Assembly: GCA_037013685.1 (NCBI GenBank) | Contig: CM072884.1 | Coordinates: forward strand, 114,129,730 to 114,193,729 | Source of the DNA: Acridotheres tristis | Taxonomy: Eukaryota > Chordata > Aves > Passeriformes > Sturnidae | Direction of reading: 5' to 3' | DNA: 64,000 nt | Shown here: positions 45,196 through 56,300 of the stretch, piece by piece | Numbering within the stretch: position 1 is the first letter of the stretch | Layout: each line of letters starts with the position of its first letter | Translations under genes and position numbers: made by a program | The notes under the pieces: generated by a model | What the model saw: only the letters and a program-made list of their open reading frames with translations | Told to the model about the DNA's origin: nothing | The model's database searches: none

Positions 45196-47024
45196 GATTC
45201 CTTTACCCCAGCTGAGGGCTGGAACTTTTCCAGTTGTTGTTGAGATGCAGGAGCCTGGCTTATGTGGAGCTGGTGGGAAAGCACAGTTGTCATCTGGAAA
45301 GAAAACTTGGCACATGCCCTTCACAACTTTTCTTGTGCCATTTGAATGTACTTGCAGTCAATTAGGAATTTATTTAATATAGAAAAAGGATTTTTCAGTT
45401 GGATTGTGCCTTTTAAAATGCATGTGTGTATGTACATATGTTCTGTATGTATCTGCAGGATTTTATCTTGCAAACTGTTCTTTCCCTTTTCCCCTTGCAT
45501 GTGTCACTTGCCTGGTTTTGTGGTCACACCTGGGATGGTTTTGCTCTTTTCTGAAAACTGGTTCTGGGCATTTTGAAGGGAATGGATCTCATGGAACAGG
45601 AAACCCTCTCTTTGGGCTGTTCCCTGTCTCCTGCAGTGAAACCCTTTTTGGTTCATTTCCTTAGGGTGTGCTTAAGGATATTTGCAATAGGAGGCAGGAG
45701 CTCCAGCAGTGGAACTTTATATTTACCATGCTGAATTCCTCGTTTAGGCTTTATGCAGCCTCTGCATGATTGACAGTGTGAGACATTCCCTGAGCCTCCC
45801 TGTGACCTGGTGCCTGCTCAGCCCCTCTGCAGTGTAAGGAAATCCCAGTGATTTTACAAATCAAGGGCTTGTGACAAGTTTCACTGGCTGTTTCTCCAAC
45901 GTTTGCATTTCTTCCCTATAAAGCTGCTGGTTCTTGTCTTCTGGACACTTCCTTTTCTTTCTTCTCCACCTCATATCAACCAGTATTGGGGCAGCAGGGC
46001 TAAGTGTGACCAGAAGGAAGGTGAATGACACAAAGCCTGCTCTGAATGCCACAATTAAAATCTGTTCGTGCATCTAAAGAGCTCCTCAGAAGTTGAGAAG
46101 ACAGAGCTTGGAAGAAATTCAGAGCCAAATGTCCTTGGGTGGGAGAGAGGAGCTGCCTCAGGCAGTGGTGAAGTGGGCTGACACAGCTACTGAGATGCTG
46201 ATAAGACCTGAATAATTCTATTAAATGACTGGTTTGGAAATCTGCTTCCCAAATCTGCAGCAGCAGAGCCCTGCACTTATGTAACTGGGCAAGCTGAGGA
46301 GAGCAGCTGCTTGCAGGGACAGAGTGACCTCCAGCAATCCTCGGGGGCCAGAGCCTCTGCTTTCATCACCGCCTGGAGCCTCCCCTGCCCTGCCAGACCT
46401 TTTATGTGCGGCCTTTGCCGAGGAGGAGGGGACAGGACTGGAGTGCACATCCTGAACTCCCTGACTCAACGCTTGTGCTGACTCAGGGCTTTGTCTTCCT
46501 TCCTACCCTCCCCCAGCAGAGCCGTGACTTAGTGGCAGAGGTGGAGAAGCTGAAGTGAAACAACTCAAGAATAGCCGATTTTCTTTTTTTTTTTTTTTTT
46601 TTCCCATTGTCCCCATTTTAAAGGATCAGCTCTAAAGTTGAGACGAGCACGTGGATTTTCAGCATAGCTCTATGGGATTAGGTCGGGCCTACAAGTGATT
46701 AAATCTTGAGCTGGAAGGCACCACTGCTGTCTAAGCCAGACTTAACAGCTCTGACCTATTCCTTTGGCTGCTCTAATTCCTTTAAAAACATCGAGCTGGA
46801 TTGAAACATGGGAGTTCCTGCAGAGTTGTCATGGGCATCTCTGGGAAAGGGAGGGCAGAAGTTTATCAGCCACTTCCCAGAATATTTCCACGATTTTCTT
46901 GACTTGGATGTGCAGGAGGTGGCCCAGGGTGGGTGGAATGGGTGTGAGAGTTGATGCAGGAATAAGGAAAGGATAACGTACAAAAAGTCACATAATTATT
47001 TATTCTCTAACAATTCTCAGAATT

Positions 47025-47220
47025 GTTCCCTGGCAGGGTGGGCAGGGCTGGCACAGGGTGCCCAGAGCAGCTGTGGCTGCCCCTGGATCCCTGGAATGTT
47101 CAGTTCCAGGCTGGACATTGGGACAGTGGGAGGTGTCCGTGCCATGGCAGGGCTGGCTCTGGGTGGGATTTGGGGTCCCTTCCAACCCAAACCATTCAAT
47201 GATTCTATGATTATTCATGG
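47025..47220 (+). mobile_element. CR1 LINE 3' fragment
   Basis: Complete 3' end, finishing accattcaatgattctatgatt, the octamer-like terminal repeat of CR1. Confidence 0.92.
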
Positions 47221-47694
47221 TTTGCATTAATAATATTACTACCAACACCGATTTTGTTGCTAGACAGAATTTGCAGAGACAGTGACAGAAGGAACAAGGT
47301 TGGTTGTGGTGAGGACTGGGGAGATCAGAAATGTGGGAAGGGGAAAATGCCCCCAGAAGTGATCCAGGGCTGCACTGGGCTCTCACAGCTGCTCTGCTCT
47401 GCTCTGCTCTCTGGAAGCTGCAGTTAAAGGGTTAAGGGTGGCCAGGTTAAAGGTAGGATGTGACTGCCAGACTCCTCTTAGAATAATGTCCTGCCATGAA
47501 ATTAGGATAAAAGTGGCACCGAGGGGTTACAGAGGTCAGACTCAGCCCAGGCTGGGCTCCAGGCTTTGGCCACTGTTCTCTCTTGTTCCAAGAGTCTCTC
47601 CTGAGTCCTTGAGCCATGGACACAGCTTGGAAATAAAACATGACTGTCTTCACATTATGGGATGGAAATACCAGAACCCATCTGCTTTACCTGC

Positions 47695-48110
47695 TCCTCT
47701 TGGTATTCATGGAGTCACCTGATGGCTGAGGTTGGGAGGGACCACAGTGCTCACCTGGTGTCACTCTGGGTCACAGGACTGTGGAATATTCTGGGATATC
47801 CCCAGGGAGGAGACTCCAGCCCCTCTCTGCTCCCTGCCCAGGACAGAAGTTGTGCCTCCTGTGCAGGGGGAATTGCTGGGCTCAGCCCCGGGACAATGGG
47901 ACAGGGATGGAGCAGAGCCTGGGAGTGCCCTGACCCTTCTGACACAGGGACACACAGGGACACACGGGGACACACACACAGGGACACACAGGGCTGAGGG
48001 TTCCTGTCCAGGCTGAGCAGCCCCAGCTCCCTCAGCCTTTCCTGGGCACTGAGATGCTTCAGGCCCTTCCTCCTCCCTGCTGGATCTGCTCTGGGAGCTC
48101 CAGGTCTGTC
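47695..48110 (-). mobile_element. CR1 fragment, antisense
   Basis: Diverged copy containing gaggttgggagggaccacag at the left and caggctgagcagccccagctccctcagcctttcctgg at the right. A short cacacagggacacacaggga array (47940-47990) interrupts it. Confidence 0.75.
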
Positions 48111-48649
48111 AAACAAAACAGATTTGGAGATCCAAGGGCACACAGCACTCACATCCAGCAGGGGTATCCTCCTCTTGTCCTGCTTTCCACATCATTCTTG
48201 ATGTGAGTGTCAGGCTGCTGTGAAGGGTTGCTGTAGATGTGCAAATATTCCCGACTTCCTAATGCTTGTCTTTCAGATTTCAGGGTTCAGTGTTTGTTTT
48301 GAAGGAGGAGGAGTCAGGATTTGCCCACTCCCATTGTGTTAATAAGGATTTTTAACACCAAACAAAATGAGCAAACAGGTCACTGGTGCACCTGTGTGAG
48401 TAAAGGCAACTTTAAAAAAAATCAACAAATTGTAGCACCAAGAAACTCCTGGAATTCCTGCTAACAGGGTCTGGTGGTTCTGAATGAAGCCAACAATTAT
48501 TACACTGAAAACAAAACAAGATACTTATTTTATTTCTTATTAAGGGGTACAGAAACAATCGAGTGATGGGCTGGCTTTTCATTGTGTTAAATCTTTTAAA
48601 AAAGAGTCAGTCACAGTTCAGCTGGGACTGGAGTTACTGGGTGTGAGAG

Positions 48650-48950
48650 ATCCCAAATCCCCGGGGCTGGCAAAGCCCTCCCAGCCCCTGCAGTCCCAGC
48701 TGTGCCCCATGGCCACCTTGTCACCCTGAGTGCCACCTCCAGGTGCCACCTGCAGGGATGGGCACTGCAAAGCTCCCTGGGCAGCCCCTGCCAAGGCCTG
48801 AGCTCCCTTTCCATGGGGAAATTCCTGCTGCTGTCCAAGCTGAGCCTGCCCTGGCCCAGCCTGAGGCCGTTCCCTCTCCTCCTGTCCCTGTCCCCTCCTG
48901 TCAGATGATCTTTAAGGTCCCTCCCACCCCAGTCCATGATTCTGGAATAC
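48650..48950 (-). mobile_element. CR1 fragment, high-identity group, antisense
   Basis: gatcccaaatccccggggct to ctcctcctgtccctgtcccc. It then passes directly into a sense CR1 tail (tctttaaggtccctcccacc), so one copy landed in or recombined with another. Confidence 0.85.
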
Positions 48951-50274
48951 AGAAGTCACTTCTCAGCAGTTTGATCATTGCCCCAGGTGTTAAAAACCAT
49001 CTGCAGTGGGGAGGGGCTTTGTTAATCTCTCCTGGGTGCTTGGTACAAAATAGAAGAAATGGCAGGACTTGACATTTGGGAAGGTTTTTATTTTCCCAGT
49101 CATTCCTATAAGGAACAGAAACCCTGGAAAGTTTTGCAAAGTGGAGACTGAGATAAAATCTAATCTCCAAAGAGCAACGATCAGAATTCCCTGAATGTCT
49201 CAAAATGCTTTTGTTTTCCAGCACCGATCTAAAATTACCAGGCTTTGCTAAAACTGAGTCCCTTGACTGATCCTGGTCTAGAGCCTTTCCCATGGAACAT
49301 CTGCAAACTCCAAACCTCTGCCAGCCTGGGCCACTCCTGTGGGATGTCCTGCTTGGGAGGACTTAGTTGTCATTTGGAATTCTTGGAGGATGTGGGGACT
49401 TTATCTGGTTGGATTTGTCTTTTTTTTCTTTTTCTTTTTTTTTTTTTCCTGTGGGAGGAGGAAGGTGACTGATAAGTAGCCTCAGGAATTAACTTTGGCA
49501 TTCAGATCAAGAATTATCTCGTGAGGAATTGTTTAGGGATAGAAATGCTGTGTTGCATTTTAGGGAAAGCAAAAGTAGGATTTTTTTTTGTGTGAAACGT
49601 TTTTGTGTAAAGACACACAAGACTGAAATAGCTCAATTATTCTTATTTTCTACCTCCTGTGGCTTTATTGCAGTTTTCTCTGTAAACATGGCCTCAGCAG
49701 AGCACAGATAACTTTAAATAGAAACGCTGATAAACCACTGGGTCATGTTTTTTAAATCCATACACTGTGAAAGGAATTTTCATTTGTGCCTGATCCCTGT
49801 GAATAAATGTTTACTGGAGTTACTTCCAACTTGCTCATTTTTTCAAGGTAAAAGCTTTAAAATCAATACTTAAATATAGATATGATCTGGGACTTTATAT
49901 ATACAGAGTTGTACTCTATATGGTTCAGTTTTACCTTTATGTGAATAACTTTTAGAGTTAGGATATGTATATTTTATATATATAAACACTGCTTGTGTAT
50001 AGAGTATTGATTTATGAGGAGAAATAATTTGGAGTGAGGATGAAGAATTTAAGTATTTGTGAGCTCAGCAGTGTAAGGTGGAAGAGAGAGCCCTGAAGCT
50101 GAGCTGGGCCTTGTCTCCCTCACTCAGAGCAAATGTCTCATTAGTGTCTCTAAAGATAATTGTACAGGTGACAGAGTTGTATGTAAATATAGACTTATAT
50201 ATTATATATTATGTATATAAATAGATGAATGTAAAAGTGGTGCTGTTGGAATGGTGGTTCCTGGTGTTTGTTGT

Positions 50275-50455
50275 GATTTGCCATCCCTGTGCCAGGGGAC
50301 ATCTCCTCATGGCCAGGCCCAGGGAGAGGCTCCTGGGAAACAAACACGGGCACGTGGTGGGACAGGGTGGGACAAGGTCCCTGGCCCTGGCCCTGGATGG
50401 GCTTTAAGGTCCCTCCCAGTCCAAACCATTCCATGGTTCTGTCATTTCACTCCCA
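50275..50455 (+). mobile_element. CR1 LINE 3' fragment
   Basis: Diverged sense copy: cagggagaggctcctgggaa to ctttaaggtccctcccagtccaaaccattcc. Confidence 0.75.
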
Positions 50456-50689
50456 GGGTTTTGGGCTTTCCCCCTCCCAGGTGAGCCAGAGCCAAGCCCC
50501 AGGCCCAGATGTTCAGTGCAGCTGGAGCAGCTCTCACTGCCAGGGGCCTTTCTGCCTGCCCTGAGCAGCCCAGCCTGGGGGAGGTCACAGAGAGCAGCTG
50601 TGGGATGGTCCTGGGGCAATTCAGGTTATTGATCTGGAATGTCATTGATCTGTCCCTGCTCTCCCTGGCCTGGCACACTCCAGTGCCCC

Positions 50690-50912
50690 ACAGACCTGAC
50701 AGGAGGAGAGGGAACAGGCTCAGCTTGGACAGCAGCAGGAATTTCCCCATGGAAAGGGAGCTCAGGCCTTGGCAGGGGCTGCCCAGGGAGCTTTGGAGTG
50801 CCCATCCCTGCAGGTGGCACCTGGAGGTGGCACTCAGGGTGACAAGGTGGCCATGGGGCACAGCTGGGACTGCAGGGGCTGGGAGGACTTTGCCAGCCCC
50901 GGGGATCCTGTG
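50690..50912 (+). mobile_element. CR1 fragment, high-identity group, sense
   Basis: From gacaggaggagagggaacag to ttgccagccccggggatcc. Its middle is virtually identical to the other members of the group. Confidence 0.85.
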
Positions 50913-51749
50913 CTGGTTTTTTTGCTTTGTAATACTTTATATATGATATTTTACAATATAACAACTGTGCCAGATGCTTTTGGGGATAAATAATTCCTGT
51001 TCTCCAGCCCTGAGGTGTTGAACCCCAAAAACAATCTCAGAGCAGCTTGGGTGAGGATGGAGCTTTGGGAGGAGAATTGGAGCCCCTGGTGTCACCTGAG
51101 TCATGCCCAGTGAAACCTGTGCTTGTGGAACTTGGGTGATCCAGCAGCAACAAACTCCAGCACATTCCAGTAAAAGAGAGATTTGCCTTTCCCTCAGTTT
51201 GCTTCCCTCTCTGTGCACAGTTGACTTTGGTTTGGGTTTCAGGCTCTCACATTTAAACACACTTTTCTGCTGCTTCTCTCCATTCCCCCGTCGTTATTTC
51301 ATCTGCCTTTGGGTTTTTTTCTTGCTTTTTTCTTGTTTTTATTCTCCCCTCTGGAAGTTCTTTGGAATAGTTTCTGCTTTCCTTGGCATGCAGCACAGGG
51401 TTGGTGTTCAGATTTCCCCCTCCCTCTCCTGTTCCTCCTGCGTGCCAGGTAAAGGGGACTGAGTTCCTTGGGAATCCTGGCAGTGTGTGGAGGCTCTTCC
51501 CTCAAGGGCTGAGCACTGGAAATGTTCTGCTGCTTCCCCTTGTGCTGAAAAGGGACAGATAATATGGAAAGTGCCCAGGCTGTGAGAAGGGGAACTTCTG
51601 CTTTTGGGTTTTTTTCTTTTATTTTTCTTTTTTCTTGGTGTTTTTTGGTTGGTTTTTTTTTTATTTTGTTTTCCTGTTGATGGGATTTTTTTGTTTAGTT
51701 TGGTTTTGTTTTAGTTTTTGTTTGTTTGAGGGTGGTTTTTTTTGTTTTT

Positions 51750-51937
51750 ACTCTTTTCCTCCTCCTTTTCCTCCTCCTTTTCCTCCTCCTTTTCCTCCTC
51801 CTTTTCCTCCTCCTTTTCCTCCTCCTTTTCCTCCTCCTTTTCCTCCTCCTTTTCCTCCTCCTTTTCCTCCTCCTTTTCCTCCTCCTTTTCCTCCTCCTTT
51901 CCCTCCTCCTTTCCCTCCTCCTTTCCCCCCTTTTTTT
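51750..51937. repeat. 12-bp polypyrimidine minisatellite (cctcctccttttcc)n
   Basis: About fifteen tandem tcctcctttt-cc units make a pure C/T strand of 180 bases, followed by a T run. PPPFPPPF and SSFSSSF frames are artefacts. Confidence 0.96.
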
Positions 51938-53282
51938 TTTCTTTTATTTATTTCCTCAGGGTTTCCTTGCAGTCATGAAACCCTTCAGCATTGCTGAGTT
52001 CTTTCCCCCAGCAGAACAGAATAAGAAAACGTAGGCAAAGATAAAAGTTCTGATCTTTCAGCACTTCAGGAATGTTTTTGGGGGAGCCCCACACCTCAGG
52101 GAGCTCCTTCTGAACATTTCTTTGGGTCTCTGCACCTGGAATTTGAAATTTTTGGGGTAACACTTGCTGTCCATGGCCTGGCCTTGGGCACAAGGATTTG
52201 GGGTCACTTGCTTGGCCAAACGATGAGGAAAAAGAGTCAGGATTGTGTCCATCGTTCCCTGAATTCCAGCTGCTGGGGAGCCTGGCTGCCCGAAGTGCCA
52301 GGGGTTTGTGCAGGGACATCTGGGGAGGGCATCCAGAGGAGGTTCCCAGGTTGGAAGCCAGAAGAGAATGTGGGAAGTGTGAAAGGGGGATGGGGAGGGG
52401 AGCAAACAGGAATTGGGACAAAAGGAAATTGTTGGTGCAAGTGAATGCCTTTTCTTAGGGATATTGATAAATTCGTGCTGCTGTTCAAGCAGCCTAAATG
52501 ATTCTCCTGCTTGTGTTCCCCTCTGCCTTTCTGCTGTTGCCTGGAGGACACGAGTGGAATCTCACAGGACAAGAGGCCCTTGCTCATTGTTGTGCTGCTC
52601 ATTGTCCCTTGGCTCAGGCAGCTCATGGCAGCCTTTGTGTGCAGCAAGAAAAATGGTTTTCCTTTTCTGTGTGCACATGGCATTTGGAGGCTGTGTGCTG
52701 GCTTTGTTTGCAGAGGCAGCGAGTGCTGCTCTCCTGGAGGCTCCCCCAGCCTGGGACTGCACCTGCAGCCCCTCAGGTGTGGGCCACAGCAGCCTGGCCA
52801 TGGCCTTGCACCTTTAGCATGGGGGGTTAAAGAAAGGAATGAAAACCAGATGGCTGATGTTGGGTTTCACTGGTTGGAAATGGAGCCCATTTCCCTCCTG
52901 AGCAGGGCCTGTGACACTCAGCAAAGTCCTGGGGCCTGGGGCAGCATCCTGGCAGCTGAGCTCTGCTCTCACTCCAGCCCTGGCTATTTATAAAGAAATC
53001 TTTAGAACTAAAGGCTGGTTTTGAGGCTGTTCTTAGAGCAGAACTGAAATGTGGCTGTTTGCTGGGAGGAAGATGCCTCATAAATGCACGGAGAAGTGCA
53101 AAAATGAGACCAAAAATGAGAGACTGAGTTTTGTAAGTCCCAGTTGGTGTGGGAAGTATTGATACAATCCTGCTTCTTCACTGCTTTTTTTTTTTATTTC
53201 TGTAGTAATTAATCATACAGAAAATATATGGAAAATGGAAGATACTGTGTTGAATATATATTTTTTTTTTTTCCTTTTCCAG

Positions 53283-53342
53283 GCATCTATTAACAAGCTA
53301 AAAGTGACAGAACCATGGCTCAGTTTCCAACACCTTTTGGGG
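53283..53342 (+). CDS. ITSN1: ITSN1 exon 2, start codon (coding exon 1)
   Basis: Acceptor ttttccttttccag, 32 untranslated bases, then ATG at 53315 in a strong context (agaaccATGG) coding MAQFPTPFG plus one base. Donor GTAAGT. Short first coding exon, as in other vertebrate ITSN1 genes. Confidence 0.95.
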
Positions 53343-56300
53343 GTAAGTGGTTTCTGGTGTGCTCTGAAGTGTTCCTGTGTGCAAAACCCTGGCACAAACA
53401 TGTTCCTCCCCAAGGGTTTTCTCCAGGGAAATGTTTGTGAGAGTTTTGTGATGGCACAAAAAGCCAAGAGCCCCGAGCCCTGGGTGCTGCCCTGATCCCT
53501 GGCAGCCCCACACCCTGTCCCTGCAGGCACATCCAGGCACTCAGCACCTCATTCTGCTCCTCTTGGACTGCACAAGTGCAGATGCTTTTTCCTTTCTGGG
53601 TTCCTGGACTTCTTAGTTGCTAAAAGGTCCAGCAGATGCCTTTGGTATCACTTCCAGTTTTTCTTTGTTGTGCCATCACCCACATTTAGGTTAGGACAAA
53701 AATAACACAATTTTTAGCTCTTCATTTACAACAGGGGAAGCTGCAACATCTGGAAATGCAGTGAAACATCCAGGATGGGCCCTGGCAGTGCAGCAGGGAC
53801 AGGATTTTTGTTATGAAATCTCAGAATCCCAGACTGGTTTGGATGGGGATGCTCATCCCATCCCCATCCCCATCCCATCCCAGGGACACCTCCCACTGTC
53901 CCAATGTCCAGCCTGGCCTTGGGCACTGCCAGGGATCCAGGGGCAGCCACAGCTGCTCTGGGCACCCTGTGCCAGCCCTGCCCACCCTGCCAGGGAGGAA
54001 TTCCTTCAGTGTAACTCACCCAAATTCCCCCTCCTTGAGTCTGAAGCCATCCCTGTCCTGTCTCTCAGTTCTGATGAACTTTCCCTATTCCTTGGAGGCC
54101 CCTCCAGATGCTGGGAATCCATTTGGGAGCTGAGTTTTGCAGCTGATCTACAGATCCCTTTAAAACCAAAATTACAAAACCAAAATTACAAAACCACGTC
54201 AGTGCTGAGACACAGAATCTGCTCTGGAGGCATTTGAAGGTTGCAGCTGTTGAGGGTTTTCCTGTGGGCAGGGTCAGTTGGGATTTTGGGGGGGAGGAGC
54301 TGCTTTGGCAGGTAAAGGAACTCAAATTGCAGCTGTGTGTGCTCTGGGGGCAAAGGGTCTCCCACCCTTGGGTTGTTTGCAGAATGCTGTGAGATGATTA
54401 CACCCAGAAATAAAAGAGGGTGGTTTTTAGGTAATGGTTCTTAATGTAATTTCTCTATTTCTTTTGAACCAGGCAACCTGGATATCTGGGCTATTACTGT
54501 GGAGGAGAGAGCAAAACATGATCAACAGTTCCATAGTCTGAAACCAACTGCTGGATTTATCACTGGTAAACAAACCCTTTCCACTTTGAATTTTGTTTAA
54601 TTAAATCTTAACTAGTGAGCCTAAAAGTGTACAGAGCTGCCTGGCTGACATATGAACATCATAATTAGAAAATTCGAGCAGGTATTTCTTATTTTATATC
54701 CCATTGTTGAAATTCTTGCCACATGAGCCCCAACTTTTCTGGTATTTTCTGGTATTTTCTCTTCCCCACCCTGCTGTGGAAAAGAGTGATGGGTTCTTGG
54801 TGCCTGGGGTCAGCCCACCACACTAATTTCATCAAATATTGTGATGAATAAAAGGTCTGATTTAATAAAGGTGTGTCAATTTAACTGAAATCAGGTTTAG
54901 AAATTCAGTTTGTACAGCACTGACATCAGCATGGTTGACCTCTTGGAATGATTTAAATTCAAAACTGATTGAAGCAGTGGGAAGCAAAGCTCCAAATCAG
55001 GGAATTGCACTGATCCTAATCAATTTTCATCAAACTTTGGTCCCTCTGACCCTGTTTTGTTACACTGAATTTTCTTGGTGCTTTGTAAATGATTATCAGT
55101 CATGGAGTGGGCTGGGCTTCTGCAGATGTTTTTGCCTCCTGACTCCCCCTTCCCTCTGCCAGGTGTTTGCAGCTGGAGCTGAAGCCATTTCCTGTTTATT
55201 TTACAGGTGACCAAGCCAGGAACTTTTTTTTCCAATCTGGGTTACCTCAGCCAGTGCTAGCACAGATATGGTGAGTGTGGGGTGGGCACACTGGGCTGGG
55301 GCTGCCCAGGGTGTTTGGGGGGCACCTGCATGCAGGGCTCCCTGGGGGGGTGTGGCTGTGCCCCAGGGCAGCCGGGGGTCACTGGGGTGAGGGGCAGCAG
55401 GGACAAGGGCTGGCTCCTGCCCTGGGGTCACCACAGCCCCAGGGAACCCTCCAGTGCTGGCCCAGGGGGGCTGGGACACCGGGAAAGGCCCTGGGGTGCT
55501 GGGGACAGTGGCTGGATGTGAGCCCAGGGGTGTCCAGATGTGTCCAGGTGAGCCCAGGGGTGTGCCCAGGGGTGTCCAGGGATGCCCAGGTGAGCCCAGG
55601 GGTGTCCAGGTGAGCCCAGGGGTGCCCAGGTGAGCCCAGGGATGCCCAGGTGTGTCCAGGGGTGCCCAGGTGTGTCCAGGGGTGCCCAGGTGAGCCCAGG
55701 GATGCCCAGGTGAGCCCAGGGATGCCCAGGTGAGCCCAGGGATGCCTAGATGTGTCCAGGGGTGCCCAGGTGTACCCAGGGATGCCCAGGTGTGCCCAGG
55801 GGTGCCCAGGTGGGCAGGAGGCCAATGGCTCTGGGTTGTCCCAGCAAATGGCATTTTGGTCATTGGCACTTTCAAACCCTCATTTCAAATTGCTCATGCT
55901 TTCAGCTCTGTTAGAGCTGGACTAACACAATTGCTAAGCACAGTAATTAGTAATAAATCTGCTAATGGGAGAGCCTGGGCAAGACCTGGAAGGTTTGTTA
56001 CAAAAATGAAGATTGACATCGACTGGTTCTGTTGGAGTTGGAGTCAAAGGTTGGAACTGGAAATTTCTGCCCCTCCTTGCTGAGTTGAGCCAGATCCAAA
56101 TGTGCTGCTCATTCCACAGCACAGCCATCCCTGCACTGCCAGATGTTGAGCAGGAATGAAAGTTCCTGCTCCAGATTCTTTGACCCTGCCACATCTGGAT
56201 CTGTGTGTGCAGGGACAGCACCCAGGGAATGGAGGGACAGCACCCAGGGAATGGCTTCAAAGCAGGATTTGATGGGATTTTGGGCAGGAATTGTTCCCTG

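Larger units (their letters stand above)
27533..53282 (+). other. ITSN1: ITSN1 intron 1 (about 25.7 kb)
   Basis: No conserved coding segment is visible between the first donor and the acceptor at 53281-53282. The intron is filled with CR1 fragments in both orientations, minisatellites and unique AT-balanced DNA. Stretches such as 30200-31900, 32600-35000, 38600-39800 and 45300-46900 show nothing recognisable. Additional alternative 5' exons cannot be excluded. Confidence 0.8.

Noticed and set aside
51635..52034. PPPF/LLLF repeated ORFs
   Set aside because: Polypyrimidine minisatellite.
55201..55875. 224-codon ORF with [12 protein letters not shown] repeats
   Set aside because: Antisense of an intronic minisatellite that overlaps an ITSN1 exon boundary.
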